From Terfezia claveryi (Eukaryota > Ascomycota > Pezizomycetes > Pezizales > Pezizaceae): a stretch of DNA of 64,000 bases. The notes beneath the pieces are model-generated. The model was given only the letters and a program-made list of their open reading frames with translations, was not told the DNA's origin and ran no database searches. Position 1 is the first letter of the stretch. Each line of letters begins with the position of its first letter. Shown piece after piece: positions 1 to 11,378 of the stretch. The DNA lies in NCBI GenBank assembly GCA_015179025.1, contig WHUX01000034.1, positions 310,001 through 374,000 of the forward strand, written 5' to 3'. The position numbers were made by a program, and so were the translations under genes.

Positions 1-1492
1 CGGAGTTGGGACTTGGTCCAGCAGCAAACGCTCGAGTAGTCAAGAGACCGAGAATCAACCATTTCTTGCTTCCAGACAAAATTGGTGTTGTTCAGATGGC
101 TTGTGGTGGTATGCACTCTCTGGCCCTGACAAAGGATGGAAAGGTCTACTCGTGGGGTGTGAATGATCAAGGTGCTTTGGGCCGTGAAACAAAGTGGGAG
201 GCTCCAATCAAGGATGCAGACGCCAGTGACAGTGAAGACGAAGATATTGACATTAATCCTAAGGAAAGCACTCCTGGTTTGGTTGAGGGCTTCCCTGAAG
301 GTATCAACATTGTTCAGGTCGCCGCTGGTGACAGTATTTCGGTTGCAGTCACAGATGAGGGCTTTGTCTACGCGTGGGGAACTTTTAGGGTAAGTTAAGT
401 CCTATGTAGATGAGATGAACGGCAGTCCTTTTTTTCTTCATGTAATATTTCATTTTGTGTTCCCCTTCTGGCTCTATTACATGTCTCCCGTCCATCAAAC
501 ATGTTTCTGCGGGCCGGACGATTCCTACCACGTACCGCGCGAGTCTAGCAACCATTACCACAGTACGCTAATATTCCTCCGATCAGTGTTCCGATGGTAT
601 CCTTGGATTCAGCGAGAAAAGCCGGGTCGCTCTTCGCCCTGAGAGAGTGACAGCTCTGAAGGATGTAGTTCAAGTCTGCACTGGAACAGATCACATCCTT
701 GCTCTTACAAAGTCTGGACATGTCTTCGCCTGGGGCAACGGTCAACAATTCCAACTTGGACGCCGTGTCGTTGAGAGGACAAGGCTCAATGGCCTGAGCC
801 CAAGGGAGTTTGGACTTCATAATATAAAGCTCATTGGTGCTGGGTCATACCACTCCTTTGCCGTCGATAATAAGGGAAAAGTCTTTGCATGGGGTGTCAA
901 CCAGTATGCCCAATGTGGTCTATATGATGATGAAGACAGCCCAACCGGAGGTGCTCTCATTCCTACGCCTACCGAAGTCAAGTCTCTCGCAAATTATGAC
1001 ATTGTTCACATTACCGCGGGAGAACACCACTCCGCTGCGATCACGAAAGAGGGGGATCTTCTTATGTGGGGCCGTATCGATGCCAACCAGCTCGGTCTAG
1101 ATCGCACAATTATTGATCCTGCAAACTTTGTGAAAGACGTCAGCGGAAAGGATAGGTTCCTTACTGTTCCAACGAAGATCCCAGGCATGAAGTTTAGTTG
1201 GATAGGATGCGGTACCCATCATAATGTGGCGATCAGAAAGGAGGATGGTTCAGCATGGAGTTGGGGGTTCGGTGAAAGCTACCAGGTGGGACTGGGACCA
1301 AATACCGACGATGTGGCTCTTCCCACACAAATCGTCAATACGGCCACCACGGGAGTGAGGATGTTCTGGTCTGGTTGTGGAGGACAGTTCTCTATTTTAT
1401 TGGGTAACCCTGACGCATCACTTCAGAAGCCAGGTGACAATGAGGGGGCAGGCAAAAACGCTGGAGCGAAGGCAGTGAACGGATCATCATAA
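1..1492 (+). CDS. RCC1: RCC1 / Pim1-type Ran guanine-nucleotide exchange factor, 5' end outside window
   Basis: Chromatin-bound nucleotide exchange factor for the Ran GTPase, setting up nuclear RanGTP for transport and spindle assembly. Exons visible: 1-389 (already coding at base 1, codons starting at position 3, reading ELGLGPAANAR) and 587-1492. Intron 390-586 has gtaagt at the donor and ends gatcag. The protein shows successive RCC1 propeller repeats with the signatures GGMHSLALTKDGKVYSWG, AAGDSISVAVTDEGFVYAWG, GTDHILALTKSGHVFAWG, GAGSYHSFAVDNKGKVFAWG and AGEHHSAAITKEGDLLMWG, and a last repeat reading GCGTHHNVAIRKEDGSAWSWG. An acidic insert (DSEDEDIDIN) sits between two blades, as in fungal Pim1 proteins. 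The tail after the last blade is short and Gly/Ala/Lys-rich. The start codon and N-terminal nuclear signal lie upstream. Family assignment is secure; the exact N-terminus cannot be seen. Confidence 0.93.
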
Positions 1493-3532
1493 CTACGACT
1501 GTACAACTAACGAGATTGATGATTTCACGTCGGGTCAATCGCGTTGGACTTAATCTGTTTCAACCGACATCTGTATTTGTACAGTGATAGATGGGGCTTG
1601 TGGTTTGCTGCCTTCTTTTCGACTTTTATTTGTGATTTTACTGTGAAGTCATTTGTTCTCTTCATTTCATCTTTTTCTCTCATATTAGGGCAAGCATGGC
1701 ATGGATTTCTTTGGGCGGATTAATGTTGGTACTCGGTAAAGTAAACCAATGTATGGTTGGAACTAGAGGACCTTGGTTTATAGGGGAGGCCTCTGTTGTG
1801 TATGGGGGGCCCTTGCTTGGGGCTTGAAAAAATATATAGTTGGGCCAGGAAGTAGGTCTTTTTTTTTGAGTAATTTTCGAGTACATCATGGTGTTTCTCG
1901 TTTCTCAACACTCTCCCAGTTGTGCTCAGTAATTCTCTTCTCGACGGGTGGTTTGTCTGCTTTTTTTCTTACCTCGGATCGAGACTACCTCGGATAACAT
2001 ACTCAGCATATAAGTTGGGGATAGAATATCCGCAAGAAGAAATACCCCGTGGATGTTCCTAATCTATACTACTTTTTTTCTTTTTCCAAAACAGAAATTA
2101 AAATATAATCATGGGAATTGAAGGTATCCAATGAATTGAGTATTTTTTTCTACTGTTCTCTTTCCAAGTAGGTATAGGAGCTCTCAAATACAGTTGTATA
2201 AACGTTACTCTTCTTCTTCTTCTTCTTCTTCTTCTTCGACAATCGCAAGCAGATACAAACAAAAGTGTTAGTAAGTTGAATAAATCTTTCTGCGACAAAA
2301 AAGATAATAATAGAATTTGGAGAATAAACAGCCTGGGGCGGCAACGAGAATGATTAAAAGCAAAATAGAATAATCTAGCAAATGCCCTCTTCTATCATAT
2401 AAATGTAATAGCGCATAGGGTAGGTATATACTCCGATAACATATATTTTTATGATGAAAGGTTGAGGCTTACCCTCAATTTTCCTCAATTTGATGCACGA
2501 CCCTTCCCTCAGCCTGACATTACTCATCCCACCTGACATGCAGTACGCTTTTAAGGCCACGTGAATATTTCCTATAATCGTGGAATGATCTCGGCTGAAT
2601 ACGAGACTAAGGTGGAAATGATATCAATCCCCGCTCTGTTACCGTAGGGTCTTTGAATGAGGTCATGGCTGTAGGAAGTAATAGTTCAATATCACTGGCT
2701 CCAACATTATTTCGTAGCTTGTGATCAGCTTCATATGGAGAGGGGTGTTCTCATGTACAGTACATACATATACATAGGGGGCTGGATTCATGTACGTACG
2801 AAGAATAGCAGAAGTCGGAGTGATGTCAGCGGCACAAGTACGATGTCACCAGGACATTGGAGAAAATACGTACAAAAGATCGAACCAGTGACGCCAGCTG
2901 CCTTTGTCAGTTCAAATAGTAGAAGTATATATTTGAATAATTTTCTTTTAGTAAACACTTTGTGAGATAGGATTGTGTTGTTCAAGTTCACGTAATGTTG
3001 TGGTACATACTAGTAAACCACCTCGCACGGGGGGGGGTCACGTGCGACCCCCCCCCAAAAAAAAAAAAAAAAAAAAAACACTACAAAGAACTTCATACAA
3101 ACTCTCGCTTCCAAACTCATAACCTGCTTCCTTGATCATATTCAGTTCTACAACACAGCGAGCATACGCTGTGACCCCCAATTTGTTCCCAGCACCTTGG
3201 AGACGACACCGCTACACGCCCAAAATAGACAGGGTGCTAGGTTTTCCTTGCTTGTCTGGGGTACGCGGCTTGTAGCAAGCTCCTGAGCTTGCGGATTAAT
3301 TTGGATCTACTTCTCGCATATATTCAGCTACTTAGCCCAGAGATGTATGGCAGCTTTTGGTATGTTACGAACTCCCCTAAGTGTGGGATCCTATATACTT
3401 TCGCATATTGGCAGCTAAGCTATAGAGCTCGCCGCTTCCAAAGTCCTTCCCGCCTCTACAGGGCCTAATAAGTATAAGATTGGCTAATTGGTCCACTTCC
3501 TCCGCAATCTAGAGATTCCTTGGTTATCCTAT
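1493..3532. other. intergenic region, RCC1 3' side to the pex30-like start
   Basis: No convincing gene. The first part is T-rich 3' flank of RCC1. It holds a (TTC)n microsatellite at about 2208-2237, one copy of TTACCCTCAA at 2469-2478, and AT-rich sequence with many short TACATA/GTAC words. At 3029-3078 there is a perfect G/C hairpin followed by 22 A (separate entry). From about 3080 to 3532 is probably promoter and 5' UTR of the downstream gene. Short reading frames here have no recognisable domain. Confidence 0.6.
3029..3078. repeat. 11-bp perfect G/C inverted repeat followed by A22
   Basis: A run of nine G plus TC (3029-3039) pairs perfectly with GA plus nine C (3046-3056) around the loop ACGTGC. 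Twenty-two A follow directly (3057-3078). The loop contains ACGT. A stem-loop followed by a long A-run resembles the 3' end of a retroposed element, but no element body is recognisable upstream. Confidence 0.7.
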
Positions 3533-5207
3533 ATGTCTTCCGACCTGCCCGCCAACTTCTCCTCCGCTCGAGAGCCCCTCGAGCCAGGCCCCTCGTTCTC
3601 GCGGGATCCGAACCCACCTACTTTTGCGCCCTTTGCGCCGCCGGCATCCTCGGTATCGAGATCGGGGTATCAGGTTGCGCAAAAGAGTCCTTTGCTAGTT
3701 GCAACACCGCCGCAAATTACCAGGGCGCTGAGCCAGAGTCACCCATATGTGAGAATTGGGAACAAGGTCATGGGTTTGATAACGTGGACGAGTGGGGATC
3801 CGTGGGAAAGTTTCTTGTTGGTTGCGGCGTTTTGGGCTGTGGTGCTGTATGGGGAGGTGCTTGTTAGATATGGGGGGAATGTCCTTGCGGTTTTGGTATT
3901 GCTAGTAGGGATATTTTTGCCAAAGTTTCAGAAGAGTGGGTTGATATTCAATCTACCATGGCTGGGGAGATGAATTGGGTGATGCTGATGAGTGCGAGAT
4001 AGACGATATACATCCATCGCTGGACGAGATAGTGGAGACTTTGCAGACGTTTACGGCGAGGTTGAATATCTTCTTTGACCCGTTTTATTCGGTGATGACC
4101 TTCCTTTCGGCTGGATGCACGCCTACTACTGACACGACTGTACCTGCGCTTATCTCTTTGGCTCTACGCACGCTCGCTGTTACACCGCTATGGCTGCTGT
4201 TGGCAGTGTGGCCGCTCCATATCATCACTGGGCGTAGAATTATTATCACGACAGGGACATTAATATTGTCATGGCACTCTCGCCCAGCGAAGGTCACCCG
4301 CACGATATTATGGCGTTCATTAACAATTCGCTGGGCATGCGAGCAGCTTACCGGACTGTCATTCACCCCAACCCCCGCTGTTGCCCCGCCTCTACCACCG
4401 CGAAAGAACGGCGGAACTCCAATTGCTACTCCTAACGCCTCTACTACAAACTTACCAGCAACCATCTCTAATACCGCCTCCGGAGTCACAACAACTGCAG
4501 CAAAAGCAGCAACATCCAAGTCAACCCCTCTCGAGCCTGGGAAAGTTTCCTCCCCGGGAGTGCGATTCACCTTTGTGATATATGAGAATCAGCGGCGGTG
4601 GTTGGGCATTGGGTGGAATACTTCGTTGTTTGCATATGAGCGTGCTCCATGGACAGATGAAACGCTGGAGCCGTGCCCGCCACCGGCGGAGTTTTCATTG
4701 CCACATACACCAAGAGGGAGCGGGGTAAAGTGGCGGTGGGTTCCGGGCGAAGATTGGAGAGTGGATGGGCAGGATATGGAGGGTAGGAAGCCAGGGAGGA
4801 AGCAGGCGGTAAAAGATAAGTTGGGGGGTAGTGGGGTTGAGGGTGAAGGGTGGATATACTATGATAATAAGGTATTTCGTGCCCTCTGCTATGTGAGTGG
4901 TGAGGTGGGGTGAGGCTAATCTGCATGGTAGTGGAATCACGGTACTCGGGATGGAGGGGATAGTTGGGGAAAGTATACTAGGAGACGTAAATGGATACGA
5001 AATGCGGAACTGGTCGAAGATCAAAGAGATGAGTACCTCGATGCTTCCAGTGATCATTTGCCGATTCCACCACCAGTGTATACAGAGACGCCGGATAGAC
5101 TGGAATTGGAGGGAAGCGCAGTACCTGATGTAAAGGTGACGGCGCCGGGGGCAGGAAAGGCAAAGGAGAGGGAGGTGTTGGAGGAGGACGAGCGATGGCA
5201 TGATTGA
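3533..5207 (+). CDS. Pex30/Pex31/Pex32-type (Pex24p/dysferlin domain) peroxisomal ER membrane protein
   Basis: Reticulon-like ER and peroxisome membrane protein that controls peroxisome number and budding sites. The first in-frame ATG is 3533 (MSSDLPANFSS). The N-terminal half has a Pro/Ser-rich leader, then WTSGDPWESFLLVAAFW and a hydrophobic hairpin. A second hydrophobic block (TPLWLLLAVWPLHIITG) and SWHSRPAKVTRTILW follow. The C-terminal Dysf-like block shows YENQRRWLGIGWNTSLFAYE and, across intron 4872-4931, YYDNK joined to WNHGTRDGGDSWGKYTRRRK, the conserved end of the family. The reading frame changes between about 3895 and 4000. The best fit is an intron at about 3905-3998 (gtaggg donor, CTGAT branch, gcgag acceptor), whose length restores frame. 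A sequence error is less likely, because the shift has the opposite sign to the homopolymer losses elsewhere in the window. Stop TGA is at 5205-5207. Confidence 0.82.
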
Positions 5208-6744
5208 CAATCAGGGGAAGGGGGAATTAAGCAGCAGATATGGGGGAGTTTGGATGTATAATCACCACTGTTGAGGATCCGCATAAATAAATTACCTGAT
5301 TCTGGCTGTTTGGTGGCACATGTGTACCGTACTGGTGGTGTAGCACGTGAGGGATTTGCATGATTTGCGTGTGAGGCTTCCACCCCCACACCCCCACACC
5401 GCTCCCTGCTGGCTCACGAACTCCGATTAGAGTTTGTATATTCAGGGTATAAACTTCTGAACTGGCCCTGAAGTACTGTAACATTGTATCGTGATAGAGG
5501 GAATAATGTGTGTGGATGGGTCCAGTTATATGATTATTGTATTGGACGCCCGCCTTTGCGGGTCTTTGCTCAATCGCAGGCTGCGGTGTGGGCCGAAACT
5601 CGGGAACCGGAGAGCCCAGGGCCAACGGAGGGCCTGGGATGCGGTGAGAAGGGTGAAGATAAATCACAGCTTGCCCGCAGCAATGTTCACCTCACCCAGA
5701 CCTGCACCTCACAGGCTGTACGGGCCTTTCCAGACCGTTTCCAAGGGCCGGCCGGCCGTTTAAATCCCTCAGGCCTCAGGAGCAGGACCTGCTCCTACAT
5801 GCCTACATCTCGCATAAACATATCCCCCCTTTCAACAATTTTGTTTCCTCGGGGACGTTCTGTCGACAGCAGCGAAGCTTAGAACTGCTGGACATCACGT
5901 GGAGAGCCTCCCTGCCCCAGCCTCCTCGAGCTCTAAGTTATATCAGCACAGCACCTGCTCCCCCCCCCCCCCCCCCCCCACACACACACACCCCTCCCTC
6001 CCCCTCCCCCCCACACACACAACCTTTCTCCGCTTTCAACCCCACGTACTTTATTCAAAAGCCATTCTATTATTGCCAGCCATCATCACTGCTACACATA
6101 CCGCATTCACTTGCAGCTCTCATCTACTTTTCGATATTACACTTTCGGGGCAGTAGAAGACAAGGCCGTTAACGGACAAGCCCCGCAGCCACACACATCC
6201 ATCAAGGAGCACAATCCGAACCCAGACACCTTTCCAGCCCCAGGAGACTGGATTTTACTTTACTCAAGATAGATACATAATCCTGGACCTTTTGCACAAC
6301 CCCCGGCTACCTCTACACCGTTGCCCGGCTGTTTTTTCATAGCAGCCATAAACAAGCTTGGTAGTAGACGAAGTCAGCTAACGCCACAACAAACCAACGT
6401 TCATTGCTACAGAGAAACTACGCATACTTACAAGCTCTAGGTTAAAGGCGGCCGGTGAAGCTTAGAGGGCCAATTGTCGAATACTTGGTACGCCGAGTGG
6501 CGACAGAGATAAAAGCTTGCTCCTTCCCTGCACGGTTCTGTTAGTGGCCTGACTCGAGCAGCTGCAGTCCCATTGTCCCACCCCCTCCCAAAAAAAAAAG
6601 GAATTTTCCGGGTAATAGCGGCGTACAGTAATCATACACCGGCAACACGACAGGAGTTAGATACAGTGACCTTTTTTTTGTTGCATGACAGTTTTCAGTT
6701 CTACTACCATAGCTAGATAGCTCAGAATCTAGAGTTTGCCCATC
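5208..6744. other. long intergenic / 5' leader region upstream of sip5
   Basis: No supported gene. A 132-codon frame at 5484-5882 has no domain and atypical composition. Position 5960-5979 is a run of 20 C followed by a short (AC)n and C-rich sequence with a second AC tract near 6012. From about 6000 onward the sequence resembles a pyrimidine-rich fungal promoter and long 5' UTR leading to the Sip5 start at 6745. Confidence 0.55.
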
Positions 6745-8980
6745 ATGGGTAATGCGTCAACAAGGGAGGCTAGCTCACCCTACCCGACTGGCCATTCACG
6801 CTCAGCGTCCGCCTCATCCCGATACCGAAGCGGCTCGACAAACGACGCTCGAAGTAGCAATCCCATAATAGGGGGCAATGGAGCGAGTGGGTCTGGTAGT
6901 GGTCAGGCATTTTCTTCCTTGCGAGGCCGGGACAGAGAGGCAAGTGAGCGAGCACGGAATCTGGAACATGCATTATTTGGGTTGGGGATTGTAGGAGGGA
7001 GTTCGAGGTCGGGGGAGAGGGCTGTGAGGAACAGAGAGGAGGAGCGGGAGGCGAGGGAGGCAAGGAAGAGGGAGAAGGAGATTGAAAGGGAGAAGGAGAG
7101 GCAGAGGAGCTTAAGGGAGGAGAGCTGTGATGGTGAGTTTTGATTTGGGGTTAGAGCTAATTGGCTTCTTAATGGGCGGGATTGGGCTGATGGAGATATG
7201 TGTATGTTTAGGTGGGTTCTTGGTCACGCAGGGTGTTTATACTGGGCCACAAGACTTTAAGGATAAGGTCGTTAGGCATTTGATGGTAACTATATCTTTC
7301 ATGTTGGACAGGCGAGGATACTTGATTGACGCTCGGGAATAGCTTGAACGGAAACTTGCACCATTCTGGAAAGGGCTACCAGACCATGAAGATGACTGGA
7401 CAGACGCTCAATTGATTGCAGCTGTCAACGGTATACCTATGCCAGGTCCAGAGGTGGAATGTGAACCTGAGACGCCACCTGTGGTGTCTCCAGGATCAGG
7501 AGTGCCCAATGCTTCCGACTCAGCACTTTACCTTTCGGTACCCACTGGTACTCGTTCCCGATCTCATTCATATACCTCGGACAGCTCATGTAGATCTAAT
7601 ATCATCACTGGAACGTCGACAGCTCGGTCTAGGTCGAAGACTCTATCTACTCCGCCCCAAATTAACACAGTGCAGCAGGTCTCAACGACAAATCCTTTGG
7701 AGACGAACTTGACAGGGAGGTATATTGACGGACGGCCAATTGAGGTTGCTTTATATAAGAGCGCCATGGAATGTCCAATCTGTTTCCTTTACTACCCGCC
7801 ATATATGAACAAGACTAGGTGTTGCGACTATGACATCTGCTCCGAATGCTTTGTGCAAATCAAGCGCGCGGATCCTCACTTGCCTCATGATCATGAACCG
7901 CAACTCGGTGGGAGCCAGGAACCTCTAAATCCGGACTTGCTTATGTCCGAGCCTGCATCGTGTCCATTTTGTAAGGAGACGGATTTTGGCGTGGTTTACT
8001 CCCCGCCACCGTTCCGCCGTGGGCTAGTGTATACAGATTCATTAGCACCCACATATATCGGTAGTCAAACATTCAGTTCTGACTCGTCAGCGCCGCAATC
8101 ACCAGGAGCTCCATCAAGCCCAGTGCCGGGAGGCGGGCCAAGGAGGAAAACTGCGCTGGCATCAACGGCTACAGAAGTTGTCACTACGGATCAGATTAGG
8201 CCGGATTGGGCGCACAAGTTACAGTCTGCGAGGAATCAGGCTGCAAGGAGGGCAGCTGCTGCGACGGCACTACATAATGCTGCGTTCTTGTTGAACACCG
8301 CTTCGAACAACGGGTCTGCTGCGGGGTTGTCAGGAGGCTTTACGAGTCGGAGGTTGATGCGGCGTGCGGGGGTATCTCAGGGGAGTGAGTCCCCTTCGCC
8401 GGGGGGAAGTGGAGCGGGAACTCCGCGCCCCGGAGGGGCGGAGTCGCTCGGGGTTACAGGGTTGGGGTTGTTGGGGATTGGGAGTAATGGGGGAGGGATG
8501 AGGTTGGGGCCTCCCGGCACTGGGGCGACCGGGGGGGGGCCAACAGAGCAGAGGCCGGGTGGGAGGAGGGCGAGGATGGTGGATTTGGAGGAGATGATGT
8601 TGAGGGAGGCGATTAGGTTGAGTATTTTGGAGGAGGAAGCGAGGAAGGCGAAAGAGGAGGAGGAGAAGGCGAAGGAGAAGGAAGAGGAGAGTCTGAAGGC
8701 TGCGAGGGGGGAGAATGTTGCTGGAACGGATGGAGGTGGAGAGTATAGTGGCGGTGGGAGTGGGAGAGGAAATGGGAATGGCAAAGGGAAGACTGTGGAT
8801 AGGTCTGCAAATGATGCTGGGGAGTCATCGGCTGGGGCAGAGGGGAGTAGTGGGAGTAGAGGGGAAGGCGATGGTGATAGTGTTGTGAAGAGGTTTGCGG
8901 AGTTGTCAATAAGTTATAGGAGTGCAGAGGGCGGGAGTCAGGGGGAGGATGTGGTTCCGGAGGTGTCGGCGGCTAGGTAG
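6745..8980 (+). CDS. sip5: Sip5-like zinc-finger protein (Snf1-interacting family), predicted N-myristoylated
   Basis: Homologue of yeast Sip5, which links the Snf1 kinase and the Reg1/Glc7 phosphatase in glucose response. Exons are 6745-7132, 7212-7285 and 7343-8980 (699 aa). Start chosen at 6745 because it gives MGNAST, a classical Gly2 myristoylation start. Conserved blocks are a basic/acidic helix (REARKREKEIEREKERQR), GGFLVTQGVYTGPQDF built across intron 1, LERKLAPFWKGLPDHEDDW across intron 2, and the RING-like zinc region with CPICF, CCDYDICSECF and CPFCKETDFGVVY. The last 250 residues are low complexity (Gly-, Ser- and Glu-rich), including an EEEARKAKEEEEKAKEKEEE helix. The final third of the gene is strongly G-rich on the coding strand. 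Both introns are required to restore the conserved sequence, so the model is well supported. Confidence 0.9.
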
Positions 8981-10504
8981 GGTGGTATGGTGTGATGTGA
9001 AGTGCCGGAGTAGCATCTATGAGTAGTGACCAGGCGGGCCATACCCGGATGTATAGATTAAACATCATAGTACATCTCTGGCCTTTTTTTTTTATTTTTA
9101 TTTTTTTACAATCTATGCTGCACTTCAGTTGCTGATATGTTGACATCGTGTGTTTTTAGTTGACTTTATTGTGCTTCAATTACTACTTCTCTCCTTTTTC
9201 TGTTTGGCTTTTTGTTTGGCTTTTTATTTGGCTTGTTATTGGGCCTTTTTATGCAGTGTATAGGCTATGTAGTGTAGTGTAGTCTTAAGAGCCTTTGGGC
9301 TTTCTGGGGATACGATGACACGGGGCCAGGGTGGTGAAGGTGAAAAGCGAAGGTGACAGTGGTGATACATGTTAGTAGTTTCGCATTCGACGAACATTGC
9401 TTGAGATTCCTTTTTTTTTTTTTTTTTTTTCTTTACTTTGTTTACCTGGTAAGCAAGGTCTTGCTCTTTGTTGTACTTTGGAATAACCTTGAGGATAGGC
9501 AATGTTGCATGTTACCCTCAACCCAAGAGTGCTGGGGAACCGAATTCGATAGACGCGGGCTGTTTCGTGAGATTGGACATATTATCATTATTGTTATTAT
9601 TATTATTATTTACAGAAGTAAGTGGATTTGGTATTGCGTACTGTAACTGTGGTATTTCTTATGGGTCAATCAAAAGAACTACGGTACCTACCTATCTCTT
9701 GTCTGAGTGAGAAGGTCGTCGTCCCCCCACGTCCCCCACTTGCAAGCATTAAGTCGTCTACCGAGGTCGTCTGATGGGATCGTCGGAGACGCTTATCTAA
9801 TATTTTTTAAGCTTACGTGATTTAACTAATATGAGTGGAACGTTTAAACGTGGCCCCATCATATAAAATTCGTTGGGCCAGCATAGAATTCAGGCTAGGG
9901 TACTTATGTAGTTTTCCTTCAGAGTATAGTGTGCCTTGGCTTGCATTAGACTAATGCATGAACGACCGTCGACTAGGGTTAGTCTGGTTGCACCCCCCGC
10001 AGAGCTTGGCAACCGGACCTCGCTATAGCGGATCCCTTGTTATAGCAAATTGCCTCTCGCTATACAGTACCGGACGGCCATACAATACCGGACCGGATAG
10101 AGTGCTAGGTAGAGGAGTGCAGGGGTCTTCTTACCTCTACCGGGGCTTGTGTGCAAAATGGGTCACTGGTCAGGCCTCGAGGGCTAGCGCCATTTTCTAT
10201 AGCGGACAGAAACCTCTGGATTATTTTTCTGCCGTCCGTTATAGCAAGGGTTGACACTGTACGCTGCTACGCAGCACCGATTCATTTATGGTGAGTTTTC
10301 TATCTACAGATGCGAGTTACTGATATGAGTTAATTAGTTATTGATCGGTCGGCAGGCATTTCCGATGAGTTCAAAAAACCTGGAGAAAGATGAAATGGAC
10401 CACGTCATATTCAGACCATGTCTAAGAAGGCTACAGAGAACAGGCTACATCTCAGAATTCGTAATCTCATAAAGGCATCACAATCCGTTGAGTAAATATT
10501 ACGC
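8981..10504. other. intergenic region with repeats and transposon debris
   Basis: No gene seen. Contents: T-rich 3' flank of sip5, a run of 20 T at 9411-9430, TTACCCTCAA at 9512-9521, an ATT microsatellite near 9581-9612, and a pogo-like terminal fragment at about 10005-10257 (separate entry). A short frame starting at an ATG near 10419 stops after about two dozen codons and leads into the pseudogene that follows. Confidence 0.55.
10005..10257. mobile_element. candidate degraded Tc1/mariner-pogo type element or MITE
   Basis: The right end reads ...CCGTTATAGCAAGGGTTGACACTG followed by TA. Read outward-in it begins CAGTGTCAACCCTTGCTA, typical of pogo/Fot1-like inverted termini with a TA target. 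The left part has related words (CTCGCTATAGCGGATCC, TTGTTATAGC), and an internal CTATAGCGGACAG near 10199 repeats them. The left terminus is not a clean match, no transposase frame is present, and a TA duplication cannot be shown on both sides. Treat as a non-autonomous or decayed remnant. The class assignment comes from memory of such termini. Confidence 0.4.
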
Positions 10505-10961
10505 CAAAGCGGAAAAGCCAAGTACGATGTGTCGGATACGAAGGAAAAGGTTTACGCCAGACTTGTCGAGTATCTTAAGTGCGAACAATATCCTTCGATG
10601 GCGGAAGACGAGTTCAATCCGTTGATGAAGAAACGGATGGGATGGAAGAGTTTATCGTCATGGACATCATATCGTCGACAGACGAGGAAGAGCAACGGGC
10701 ATATATATTGGTGGTCGAGGCGAAGCGATCTACTTTAGCAGCTGCCTTTAGGCAACTGTTACTTTCACTGAAGGACATGAGGGATACAAATGGGGAAAAG
10801 GGTGTAGTGTACGGATTCGCTACGACTGGAGAAGACTGGCAGATGGTTATGTATGATGGAAAGTTTCAACTGACAGAGAATGTTTCCGCGTATGAGAGAG
10901 AGCAAAGAGAGATGGATTAAAGAGTTCTCGGTTATTGTGGGTCTTATGTACATATTGCATT
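10505..10961 (+). pseudogene. broken gene fragment, PD-(D/E)XK nuclease-like repetitive family
   Basis: Three consecutive frames read through one protein: VYARLVEYLKCEQYPSMAED (about 10545-10610), then ETDGMEEFIVMDIISSTDEE up to about 10905, then RWIKEFSVIVGLMYILH ending at a stop near 10961. The middle part has FIVMDII followed by ILVVEAKRST, a D...ExK spacing like the PD-(D/E)XK fold, and VVYGFATTGEDWQMVMYDG. I recall similar multi-copy proteins of unknown role in Pezizomycete fungi; that is memory, not a search result. At least two frame changes and the lack of a proper start make this a pseudogene. It lies next to transposon-like debris, which fits a repeat-rich pocket. Confidence 0.55.
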
Positions 10962-11378
10962 AGGAAATGTGGTCGGACTGTAGAGAGGTTGCTTTTTGTC
11001 TAATTATTTTCTTTTTCGTTTTCGCATCAGCACGCCGGATTCGGCACACCCAAAAGAGTAAATAGAGACGTTTCGGCGGACATCTCACCCTCCTTGCTGC
11101 TCACATGATGTGGTCGGGTTGCTGTGGTTACGATGCGCCAGGCCAGGGTGCGAGGAGAAAAAAGACCTATGTAAGTAAGTAAGTAGCTCCTTATTATTAT
11201 TTATATCTTACCTACTTACCCCCTTTGTTGTTTATGCTGTCGGGAGAAACGCGTTGGGAGAGGAGTAAATAAACAACTTTGTAAACAAGTAAACATTGCT
11301 CTACTTCCCCCCAGCCGCAGCAACAGCCTGTCACCCCCAACCGCCTAAACTACCCGACACGCCCCCCGCCCGTTTTAT
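10962..11378. other. intergenic, upstream of the 11379 gene
   Basis: No gene seen. It contains a GTAAGTAAGTAAGTA stretch near 11172 and C-rich sequence just before the next ATG. Likely promoter and 5' UTR. Confidence 0.5.

Noticed and set aside
5484..5882. 132-codon frame in the sip5 upstream region
   Set aside because: No domain, no ordered composition, sits in promoter/UTR-like sequence.
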